Of a DNA stretch of 42,645 nt, positions 15,175 to 22,441 are shown piece after piece. This DNA is from an uncultured bacterium. Its GTDB lineage: Bacteria > Cyanobacteriota > Vampirovibrionia > Gastranaerophilales > Gastranaerophilaceae. The notes under the pieces are model-generated. The model was not told the origin of the DNA, did not search any database, and saw only the letters and a program-made list of their open reading frames with translations. Where the stretch lies: positions 1-42,645 of the forward strand of contig CACXFH010000122.1 in NCBI GenBank assembly GCA_902766975.1. Direction: 5' to 3'. Each line of letters opens with the position of its first letter. Within the stretch, counting starts at the first letter, position 1. The translations under genes were made by a program, and so were the position numbers.

Positions 15175-16520
15175 AATTTAAAATCTGCCCCGAAATTAAT
15201 TTGAGAACTCGATGGAGACCCGTTTGTATATTGGACTTGTCCGACTCCGGCATTCAAATCCAAGCGGTCTGTATCTTTAAACGGATTTACTTTTATATCA
15301 ATTTCTTCCTTTGACATTCCGTTGCTTGTATTTCTTGAAAATTTATTTTGCACTGACAAATGAGGATTAAATCGGTATTCTGGAGTAATTGAAATTGTGC
15401 CGTTCATCTGTGTGGGGTTATTTGATTGTGAATTTGTATTTGTTGAATATGAAGTATTTATACTTGCTTTATCATTCAAATGCATTTTTGTATAAAGTGT
15501 GCGTGTTTGCGATGCATTATCCGGAGTGAATGTTGTATCATACTGAGCCCCGATATCAACCTTTTTAAATCTCTTTTCTTTTTTGAATGAAGTTGTTTTT
15601 TTTCTATATGCGCCGTCGGGATTGTATTTTCCATAATTTTTTGCATTATTTTGTGAGTTATTTTTATTTATATCAAGCGGGTGAGGAGTCAGAACATCTT
15701 TTTGTGTCTGAGTGTTAATTTTAAGAGCCGGAGCATTTAAATCAACTTCTTCTAAATCATTGGCAAATGCATACCCCTGACATATAAAAGATAAAATTAT
15801 TATAATAATAAACTTCTTCACATCTGTATTATATCCTATTTTAATTTCTTTGCGCCAGTTATATAAAAAATACAAGCCCAAAGCAAAATATGTACTCCAC
15901 ATCAAAATTGTAGCAAAACAATGTGAGCCGTTTAAATAAGCCCCAATCCACATAATTACACACAAACCGTTTACAACCGTCCACAAATACCATTGTTCAA
16001 TGCAGCGTTTTACGGTGAGGATAAATGCGATAACGGATAAAACCGTTGTCACGGAATCCATTAACGGATTTGAATCCCCAAAATATTTTAAAATAAAATA
16101 CCCCGCAACTGAACATACAAAAGCAGTTCCAAAGTATATACCCCGCTCTTTTAAAGATAACGAAGTTTTATAAATCTCTTGTTTATCCTTTTTCATGTGT
16201 TTTTTCCATTTTGAAATTCCTACAAACTGCATAGGGAAATAATATAGCATATTTAAACATAAATTGCCCCAAAATGCATTTTTAAAAGAAATATACGAAT
16301 AGCAAATATTAGAAATCATGCCAAACATATAACATGAAATTTTACCTTTGCCTGCTGTTATGGTTGCGCAAATTCCGCAGATGGCACTAATTAATGCCGC
16401 GGTTTTATCCTTCATATAAATTGCAATCAACGTTATAAGTAAAATTTCAAGAGGAAAAATTATTCTTTCATATTTCCCCCAACCCTGCAATTCTCCTTTA
16501 GCAAATTCTAAAATGTTCAT
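15171..16520 (-). CDS. PnuC-like transporter fused to a secreted outer-membrane-like domain
   Basis: Residues 1-225 form a PnuC-type vitamin precursor transporter (nicotinamide riboside class) with about seven helices and the family segment N-x-x-Y-x-x-I-S-F-K-N-A-F-W-G-N-L. The normal PnuC end (L-Y-N-W-R-K-E-I) is followed in frame, with no stop, by a second start-like segment. V234 (GTG at 15821) opens V-K-K-F-I-I-I-I-I-L-S-F-I, ending A-F-A-N-D, an excellent Sec signal peptide. The remaining 195 residues are polar, rich in Asn/Ser/Thr, with alternating strand patterns and a C-terminal phenylalanine, as in outer-membrane beta proteins. A TATAAT sits 6 nt before that GTG, so the secreted part may also be made separately. 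Domain calls are motif-based. Confidence 0.75.
   Translation of the reverse strand: MNILEFAKGELQGWGKYERIIFPLEILLITLIAIYMKDKTAALISAICGICATITAGKGKISCYMFGMISNICYSYISFKNAFWGNLCLNMLYYFPMQFVGISKWKKHMKKDKQEIYKTSLSLKERGIYFGTAFVCSVAGYFILKYFGDSNPLMDSVTTVLSVIAFILTVKRCIEQWYLWTVVNGLCVIMWIGAYLNGSHCFATILMWSTYFALGLYFLYNWRKEIKIGYNTDVKKFIIIIILSFICQGYAFANDLEEVDLNAPALKINTQTQKDVLTPHPLDINKNNSQNNAKNYGKYNPDGAYRKKTTSFKKEKRFKKVDIGAQYDTTFTPDNASQTRTLYTKMHLNDKASINTSYSTNTNSQSNNPTQMNGTISITPEYRFNPHLSVQNKFSRNTSNGMSKEEIDIKVNPFKDTDRLDLNAGVGQVQYTNGSPSSSQINFGADFKF
15828..15833 (-). promoter_or_regulatory. Internal -10 element for the secreted half of the pnuC fusion
   Basis: A perfect TATAAT on the minus strand ends 6 nt before the in-frame GTG at 15821, codon 234 of the fusion. 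No -35 is evident. It would give a leaderless message starting with the signal peptide. Confidence 0.5.
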
Positions 16521-16526
16521 GGTTTA

Positions 16527-16532
16527 ATTGTA
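16527..16532 (-). promoter_or_regulatory. -10 element of a leaderless pnuC-fusion transcript
   Basis: TACAAT, with TGT before it (extended -10), ends 6 nt before the ATG at 16520. The same TTTATGTTACAAT string precedes era. Confidence 0.6.
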
Positions 16533-16565
16533 ACATAAACTTTATACGCGAAACACAATTATACA

Positions 16566-17609
16566 ATGCAAATAAACAGTATTACAAATAAAGTATTCTC
16601 AAATAAAACAGTTTTAAAGGGATTGGAAAAAATATCCGAACATGCAACATCATTTGCTGCAGGTGCATCTTTGTTGATGTCGCTAGGTGTTCGTACATAT
16701 TCAATATACAAAACTCCTGATGTGGAAAAAGAAAACAGGTTCTATGCAATGGCAAACTCTATAACATCCGGAATTGTTAAATTCGGTATTGTTGAAGCAA
16801 TTGCGCTCCCTATTGAAAATGCGGTAAGCAAAATTGATAAAAATGCAAGTAAATATCTAAAAGATTCAACCCTAAAAAATTTTAATCCTCAAACAAGTAG
16901 TTATAAATTCATAACACAAATAATAAAACTCAGCACCGGACTTATAACTGCGATTCCTAAATCTATGTTAACCATTGCATTAATCCCTGTTGTGATGGAC
17001 AAGGTGTTTAAATATAATCCGCTAAATGACCTGAAAAAAGCGGCTAATGAATTTCATAATAAAAGTGAGGCTCACAAGTTTTTTGCAGGGGTGAAAAGAT
17101 TTAATTTTGAAAAAGAACCCGTATTTACAGGCAGAGTAGGGGATAAAATTGCTGCAGGTATAGGTAAAATTATTGAGAATAAAAAAGTGCAGAAGCTTGC
17201 ACAAAAATATGAAATGGAAGATGAAGATATTTATAAACATATCACTGCTATGACCGATGTGCTTTTAACTTCGGCTTCTGTTTGGCAGACAAATAAATCT
17301 CAGAGTATCAAAGAAAATTGCAAACGAGTATTAAATTATAACAATATTATAAATACTGCAATTACTATTCTTGCAGGATATTGGGTTGATGATTTTATAA
17401 AAAACCACACAAGCAAAGGAATTGAAAAATTTAAAGAAATACATAAAAATAATCCAAAATTGCCTAAGTATCTTGAAGGTATAAATATAATTCGTCCGAC
17501 AATAATTTTCGCGTTTATATACTACGGGCTCCTGCCGATATTCTCGACTTATACATCCGAAAAACTGGATAAATTTATCAGGAAAGACGATAAGGCTATA
17601 GGGCGATAG
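16566..17609 (+). CDS. Unknown membrane protein, 347 aa
   Basis: Several hydrophobic segments are visible: about 30-45, 65-85, 115-145, 260-275 and 310-325. A soluble lysine-rich loop lies in the middle, with E-P-V-F-T-G-R-V-G-D-K. The N-terminal S-L-G-V-R-T-Y-S-I-Y-K echoes A-G-R-T-Y-Q-A-Y-K in the next gene, and F-T-G-R versus F-T-G-K in their middles plus a hydrophobic L-I-P or L-L-P near both C-termini suggest distant homology. No enzyme motif is seen. There is no Shine-Dalgarno sequence; a CACAAT hexamer 6 nt before the ATG could be a weak leaderless -10. The divergent pnuC fusion starts only 45 bp away. Confidence 0.72.
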   Translation: MQINSITNKVFSNKTVLKGLEKISEHATSFAAGASLLMSLGVRTYSIYKTPDVEKENRFYAMANSITSGIVKFGIVEAIALPIENAVSKIDKNASKYLKDSTLKNFNPQTSSYKFITQIIKLSTGLITAIPKSMLTIALIPVVMDKVFKYNPLNDLKKAANEFHNKSEAHKFFAGVKRFNFEKEPVFTGRVGDKIAAGIGKIIENKKVQKLAQKYEMEDEDIYKHITAMTDVLLTSASVWQTNKSQSIKENCKRVLNYNNIINTAITILAGYWVDDFIKNHTSKGIEKFKEIHKNNPKLPKYLEGINIIRPTIIFAFIYYGLLPIFSTYTSEKLDKFIRKDDKAIGR

Positions 17610-17784
17610 GTTTGTATCAAGTAGTTTGTATATTGTCTACCCCAACAAAATTAATGTTGGTGGAAATTCAAACTTACAACTTAATAAATCCCCCATTTGC
17701 CTAACGGCATTTCCCCCTAAAAGGGGACAAAAAGAAATCTCGAAACAAACTATTCAACCATTCAACCGTTTAACTATTGAAGGG

Positions 17785-17881
17785 CACTAAGATATCTGGT
17801 CATGTAACAAAATCTTAACTTAATGCGATTTCAGGGCAAAAATAAAAGTTTAGGAGTTTTTACCATGATATCTTAGTAGTG
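17785..17881. repeat. Inverted-repeat intergenic element (MITE- or REP-like)
   Basis: The left end CACTAAGATATC is mirrored by GATATCTTAGTAGTG at the right end, 97 bp overall, with a non-coding interior. A related, more decayed sequence (G-G-C then CTAAGATA and TTCAAGGCAAAA) lies near 30878-30950. The rest of the 288-nt gap (17610-17784) holds two small hairpins, CCAACA/TGTTGG near 17643 and CCCC/GGGG near 17715, and no gene. Confidence 0.5.
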
Positions 17882-17897
17882 TGGAAGTAACAATTAT

Positions 17898-19469
17898 ATG
17901 TCAGGCATAAAAATCCCAAAAGCTAATATATATCCGACATTTTCAGTCGCAAACCTAAAGAAACAATTTCAGCCCCGCAATATCGTTTCTGCGATGGCAA
18001 GTGACGGCTTTTTGCCTGTTATAGCGCTTGAAGCCTTCGTAGAAGCAGGCAGAACTTATCAGGCTTATAAAAGAGGCGGTTTTGACGAAGCAAGAGAAAG
18101 AATTACCGAAGAATTTTCAGGTGCCGTATTTTGGTTGGGCGGAGTAACGGCACTGAACGCTTTGTTTGAAAAATTAGGGCAGAAATTATTAAAACTTCCA
18201 AATACTACAGTTGATATTGCACATGACCACACTCGCAATCCTCTTAAAAAATTCTTATTTGAAAAAGTTAAAACAAACGGAGAAGGAATCTCTGAAAGCC
18301 TTATGGCGAAATTTAAGTTTACAAAAGTTGTTGCAAGCGTACTGATTGCAAATGCTTTCATTGGTTTTATTTTGCCAAAAATTAATCAGGCAATAACACG
18401 TTCTTACCACAAAAATGATAACAAAAAACAGCAAAATAGTAGTGATTCATATTTAAAAAGACCTGATATTAATACATTTGTCGAAGCTGACAATGATTAT
18501 AAAGATACCACATTTACCGGTAAATGGGATTTACTGACAATAGCAAACAATTTTGAAAGCAAAAGGAATTGGAAACTTTTATCGGTTGATGCAGGAACGG
18601 CATCCGGCAGAGCATATTCGGCAAGAAACAATGATGAAAGAGTTGAAATTCTGTTTAGAGATTTGTCTTCAATCTACTTCTATATGTTCAATATGGCAAA
18701 TATGAACAGCTGGTTGAACCAAACTGAACAAGGAAAAGGAAATAAGACAAGACTTGATCCGTCATCGGCAAAATTCGCAACAGAATATCTCCAAAATTAT
18801 GTAGGTGACGGTAAGGTTGATATCAAAACATTTGCCAAAGAAGTTTTGGGTGAAAATATTGAGCTTCCTCAAAGCCTTAAAGCTAAATTTGAACAACACC
18901 ACATAATAACTCTTGATGATTTTAAGGCAGAACTCAAAAATATCGTTCCGCAAGATAAATTAGCGCAATACGAAAAAATTGCACAACAAATGTCCGAACT
19001 TCAACCTGAAAGAATGGTAGATATAGTTGAAAATGGTGAAACAAATGCAGTTGCAAAACGTATTTTAACCAAAGGACAAGTCCAAGATGTTCTAAACGGC
19101 GGTCACATAAATAACCCTGAATTCTTAAAGGAATTTTATGCAAATGCTCTGGGGCACAGAAAATTTATGGATAATGAAAAATACAAATTCGTACCTCAAT
19201 CAACATTTGATTCTCTCAAAAATGACCTGACAAATTACGTAAAATCTGTAATTAACCAAGCTCAAAAAACAGATGCAAAAGAAATTACAACAAGTTTACT
19301 CAAAAAAGTATCCAAGCACAACTTCAAAATGAACCTTATCAACTGGGGAAGCGGATTTGCAGTATCGGCATTATTCTTATCTACGTTAATCCCTAAGATG
19401 CAATATTGGATAACAAGGATGAGAACTGGTCAAGACAGCTTCCCGGGAACGGAAGAATTCAGAAAATAG
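17898..19469 (+). CDS. Unknown membrane-associated protein, 523 aa
   Basis: Hydrophobic stretches lie at about 75-90 (A-V-F-W-L-G-G-V-T-A-L-N-A-L-F) and 148-165 (V-V-A-S-V-L-I-A-N-A-F-I-G-F-I-L), and near the C-terminus (W-G-S-G-F-A-V-S-A-L-F-L-S-T-L-I). Between them is a soluble domain of about 300 residues. It includes D-T-T-F-T-G-K-W-D and a segment with Y-V-G-D-G-K-V-D-I-K-T-F, which resembles one EF-hand-type calcium loop. No catalytic motif is recognised. The start has GGAAG about 9 nt upstream. It follows immediately after the inverted-repeat element, which may have displaced its original promoter. Confidence 0.72.
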   Translation: MSGIKIPKANIYPTFSVANLKKQFQPRNIVSAMASDGFLPVIALEAFVEAGRTYQAYKRGGFDEARERITEEFSGAVFWLGGVTALNALFEKLGQKLLKLPNTTVDIAHDHTRNPLKKFLFEKVKTNGEGISESLMAKFKFTKVVASVLIANAFIGFILPKINQAITRSYHKNDNKKQQNSSDSYLKRPDINTFVEADNDYKDTTFTGKWDLLTIANNFESKRNWKLLSVDAGTASGRAYSARNNDERVEILFRDLSSIYFYMFNMANMNSWLNQTEQGKGNKTRLDPSSAKFATEYLQNYVGDGKVDIKTFAKEVLGENIELPQSLKAKFEQHHIITLDDFKAELKNIVPQDKLAQYEKIAQQMSELQPERMVDIVENGETNAVAKRILTKGQVQDVLNGGHINNPEFLKEFYANALGHRKFMDNEKYKFVPQSTFDSLKNDLTNYVKSVINQAQKTDAKEITTSLLKKVSKHNFKMNLINWGSGFAVSALFLSTLIPKMQYWITRMRTGQDSFPGTEEFRK

Positions 19470-19495
19470 ATTGTTGTGCAAATGAATTATTTGTA

Positions 19496-20989
19496 TTAAG
19501 TTTTATAATAGCCAGCCTGCGCAAGCCTTTCATCAAATTCCAATTTTACATTCTGCCAATCCGAGTTATTTATTGATTCAAGTTTTGTAAATGCATCGAA
19601 GCTTGCTTTGTCTGATTTATCCCCTTTTACATAATTATAATATTTCAATAACAGGTCTTTTGACGGAATATCCAATACAGAATCGAATTCATAATTATTG
19701 ATACACATAAGCTTGTTAAGACTCTTATAAATTGTTGGGGTATTAGGACCTATTGAAAATTTTGAAGCTAATATTCTGTTTTTTACAGGATCATAATCTC
19801 CTTTTCTTTGCGCAATATCGTTCAATCTGCTATTTGAAATTATATCATTACTCTTTTTTGCTAATTTTGAAAATCCTTCTCTTATTTCAGGATCATTGCT
19901 GTTTTCTAATTTAGCCATAAGACTGTATCGTTTTGTGCCTTTGCCGCCATTTTTATAAGCAGTATATTCTGCATGAAATTCTTTTTCGTTTCCGAGGAAA
20001 TAATATTCTTCATCTCGAGAATTTTGCCACTTGTTTGTGTCTATGCCTTTATTTTGAAGCATAGATTTGAAATTATCAAAATTATTTTTAAAATCACCTG
20101 AAGTTTGCATCTGCCCATTAATTTCATCAAGCGCATGACCTAATTCATGGGTTATAGTGTTTGTATTTATCCCTGATTTAATTGTTCCGTGGCTTGACCC
20201 ATAAGCATAATTCAAATTTATGTGATTATCCTCTTTTATATATTCGCCATTTACTCCGTTATCTCGCCTGCAAATGTTAATATAATTTACTTCGCTCAAT
20301 AAATCCGCCTTAAGTTCGGGTGACAATCCATCTATCGCCTTTTTTGCATCTCTGATAAGTTCTTCATACGTGGCTTTATCACTCGTATCAATATTTACAC
20401 CGCAGGTTTTTACTCCTAACACTTTAGGCTCAATTCGAAGTTCCATTTGAACAACTTTACCATTTGCATCAGTAAAATCAATAACACCTGATATTGGTTC
20501 ATTAGGATTTTTTAACGAGCCATCAGGGTTAAATTCAGCATTCGTTTTCATCTCAACAGGTTTATCAGAAACATTTATACTTCTGCCGCTTGTTACACCG
20601 GATATACGAGGAGGAAGTGCAGTTTTTGGTTGTGAAGCAGGTAATGTTTGACTTTCAGAAACAGTTTCTTCAATTGGCGTAGTTTCCGATGAATTTGAAG
20701 GATTTAATATTTCATTTAAAACTTTATAATAATTTCTGTTATATTCATCTACAGATTTATCATTATTAGGATTGTTAAATTTTCCAATTATACATTCTAT
20801 TTTAACTCGTTCGAATATTGATCGTTGTTCTTCCGCGTCCAAAACTGCGTTCGAATCATGATTATGCATAGCATAAATTTCTTCCGCTATTTCTTGAAGT
20901 TTCTTATCCTTGAATGTTACTATTTTTTGCGGTTTAAATGAAAAATTTAAATTCCCATAATTACCTATTTGTACATTTTTATTACCCAT
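19496..20989 (-). CDS. Putative zinc metallopeptidase, M34 (lethal factor)-like, 497 aa
   Basis: Residues 281-285 are H-E-L-G-H (bases 20135-20149), preceded by N-T-I-T and followed by A-L-D; E337 in K-E-F-H-A-E lies 56 residues on and would be the third zinc ligand. H-E-L-G-H-A-L-D with a downstream E-F-x-A-E is the pattern of the anthrax lethal factor-like (ATLF, M34) zincins. The N-terminal 130 residues are polar and end in a Ser/Pro/Thr linker; D-S-N-A-V-L-D-A-E-E resembles a partial calcium loop. No Sec signal peptide is seen, though N-F-S-F-K near residue 15 matches a segment in other proteins here. The family call is by motif; substrate and location are unknown. Confidence 0.65.
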   Translation of the reverse strand: MGNKNVQIGNYGNLNFSFKPQKIVTFKDKKLQEIAEEIYAMHNHDSNAVLDAEEQRSIFERVKIECIIGKFNNPNNDKSVDEYNRNYYKVLNEILNPSNSSETTPIEETVSESQTLPASQPKTALPPRISGVTSGRSINVSDKPVEMKTNAEFNPDGSLKNPNEPISGVIDFTDANGKVVQMELRIEPKVLGVKTCGVNIDTSDKATYEELIRDAKKAIDGLSPELKADLLSEVNYINICRRDNGVNGEYIKEDNHINLNYAYGSSHGTIKSGINTNTITHELGHALDEINGQMQTSGDFKNNFDNFKSMLQNKGIDTNKWQNSRDEEYYFLGNEKEFHAEYTAYKNGGKGTKRYSLMAKLENSNDPEIREGFSKLAKKSNDIISNSRLNDIAQRKGDYDPVKNRILASKFSIGPNTPTIYKSLNKLMCINNYEFDSVLDIPSKDLLLKYYNYVKGDKSDKASFDAFTKLESINNSDWQNVKLEFDERLAQAGYYKT

Positions 20990-21105
20990 ATTGAATTCCT
21001 TTGATAATATTTATTACGACTCAACTATAGAAAATCTTTAGTAAAGTTTACAAATTTTAATATTTTTTAAATACGGCATAAAATCATTGCAAGGACAATT
21101 TATTC

Positions 21106-21126
21106 ATAGTAAAGTTAATTTACTAT
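21106..21126 (+). promoter_or_regulatory. Hairpin covering the obg start codon
   Basis: ATAGTAAA (21106-21113) and TTTACTAT (21119-21126) are perfect 8-bp inverted arms around GTTAA; the last arm contains the A and T of the obg ATG at 21125. AAGGA lies upstream at 21091-21095, too far for direct use unless the hairpin folds. It could control translation or be a protein-binding palindrome. Confidence 0.45.
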
Positions 21127-22420
21127 GCAATTTATGGACAAGGTAAAAATAAGAATAGTTTCAGGCAAAGGCGGCAACGGAATTGTTGCTTGGCGTCGTG
21201 AAAAATTTGTTGATAAAGGCGGACCCGCAGGCGGCGATGGCGGCAACGGCGGAAGTGTATATCTTGTAGCCGATGAAAATATGTCTACACTGATGGATTT
21301 TACTTACAAAACCGTATTTAAAGCCGAAGCCGGAGAAAACGGTTTCAAAAAAAGTATGCACGGTAAAAGCGCAAAGGATTTATACATAAAAGTTCCTGTA
21401 GGTACGGTAGTAAAGGATTTAAAAACCGATAATATAATAGCGGATTTAGACGAACACTCCAAAAAAGTTCTTGTAGCACAAGGCGGACGCGGCGGCAGGG
21501 GGAATATTCATTTTTGCACCCCTCAAAATCGTGCTCCTCAGTATTGTGAACCGGGAGAGCCGGGGATTGAACGTAATTTACAGCTTGAATTGAAACTTAT
21601 AGCCGATGTCGGCTTATTGGGGATGCCAAATGCAGGCAAATCAACATTTATCAGCAGAGTATCTTCCGCAAAACCAAAAATTGCAGATTATCCGTTTACG
21701 ACTATTATTCCAAATCTTGGTGTAGTTCGCAAACACGATAGCGGCGGATATGTAATCGCTGATATTCCGGGACTTATTGAAGGAGCATCTGACGGTGTTG
21801 GTTTGGGTCATGATTTTTTGCGACACGTTGAAAGATGCCGTTTTCTTTTGCATATTGTGGATGGAACTGCGGAAAATCCTTTGAAAAATTATAAAATTAT
21901 AAATAATGAATTAAAAAAATATTCTCAAAAGCTTGCTGATTTATACCAAATCACTGCAATCAATAAAATTGATGCAATAGACTCAGGCAGACTTGAAGAA
22001 CTGAAACAAGAATTTAAATCCGCAGGAGTCGAAAATATCTATGCAATTTCAGCAGTAACAGGAGCAGGATTGGAGGAGCTCAAAAATGAACTTGAACACA
22101 AAGTTGACTCTATTCCAAAGCCTGTCAGTGATTATGTTGTTGAGGAAGATTTAGAAGCCACAAATAATGATGACAGTTATTGGGAAGTTTATAAGGCCGA
22201 TAAAAATACCTATATTGTTGACGGCGGCAAGATTATAAGAATTTCTCAGGTAATAAATACAAGAAATACCGAGCAGGTGATAAGACTTCAAAATACAATG
22301 CGCGCAATGGGTATTATTGATGAATTAAAACGCATAGGAATTCAAAACGGAGATACCGTCGTAGTCGGTAAAATCGAGCTTGAGTATTGGGATGATGAAA
22401 TGTATAAGCAGGAGTTTTAG
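21125..22420 (+). CDS. obg: GTPase Obg (CgtA)
   Basis: A ribosome-associated GTPase acting in late large-subunit assembly and stress control. The 431-residue protein has all three domains. The glycine-rich Obg fold (1-158) carries G-G-N-G, G-G-P-A-G-G-D-G-G-N-G-G and G-G-R-G-G-R-G-N. The G domain has G-M-P-N-A-G-K-S (G1), T-T-I-I-P-N (G2), D-I-P-G (G3), N-K-I-D (G4) and S-A-V-T (G5). The C-terminal OCT domain (about 350-425) is present, which not all bacteria have. ATG 21125 fits the family start M-x-F-x-D-K-V-K; a Met three codons in is less likely. The gene stands alone between two minus-strand unknown genes. Confidence 0.96.
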   Translation: MQFMDKVKIRIVSGKGGNGIVAWRREKFVDKGGPAGGDGGNGGSVYLVADENMSTLMDFTYKTVFKAEAGENGFKKSMHGKSAKDLYIKVPVGTVVKDLKTDNIIADLDEHSKKVLVAQGGRGGRGNIHFCTPQNRAPQYCEPGEPGIERNLQLELKLIADVGLLGMPNAGKSTFISRVSSAKPKIADYPFTTIIPNLGVVRKHDSGGYVIADIPGLIEGASDGVGLGHDFLRHVERCRFLLHIVDGTAENPLKNYKIINNELKKYSQKLADLYQITAINKIDAIDSGRLEELKQEFKSAGVENIYAISAVTGAGLEELKNELEHKVDSIPKPVSDYVVEEDLEATNNDDSYWEVYKADKNTYIVDGGKIIRISQVINTRNTEQVIRLQNTMRAMGIIDELKRIGIQNGDTVVVGKIELEYWDDEMYKQEF

Positions 22421-22441
22421 AGTTTCAGCTTATAATATCTA

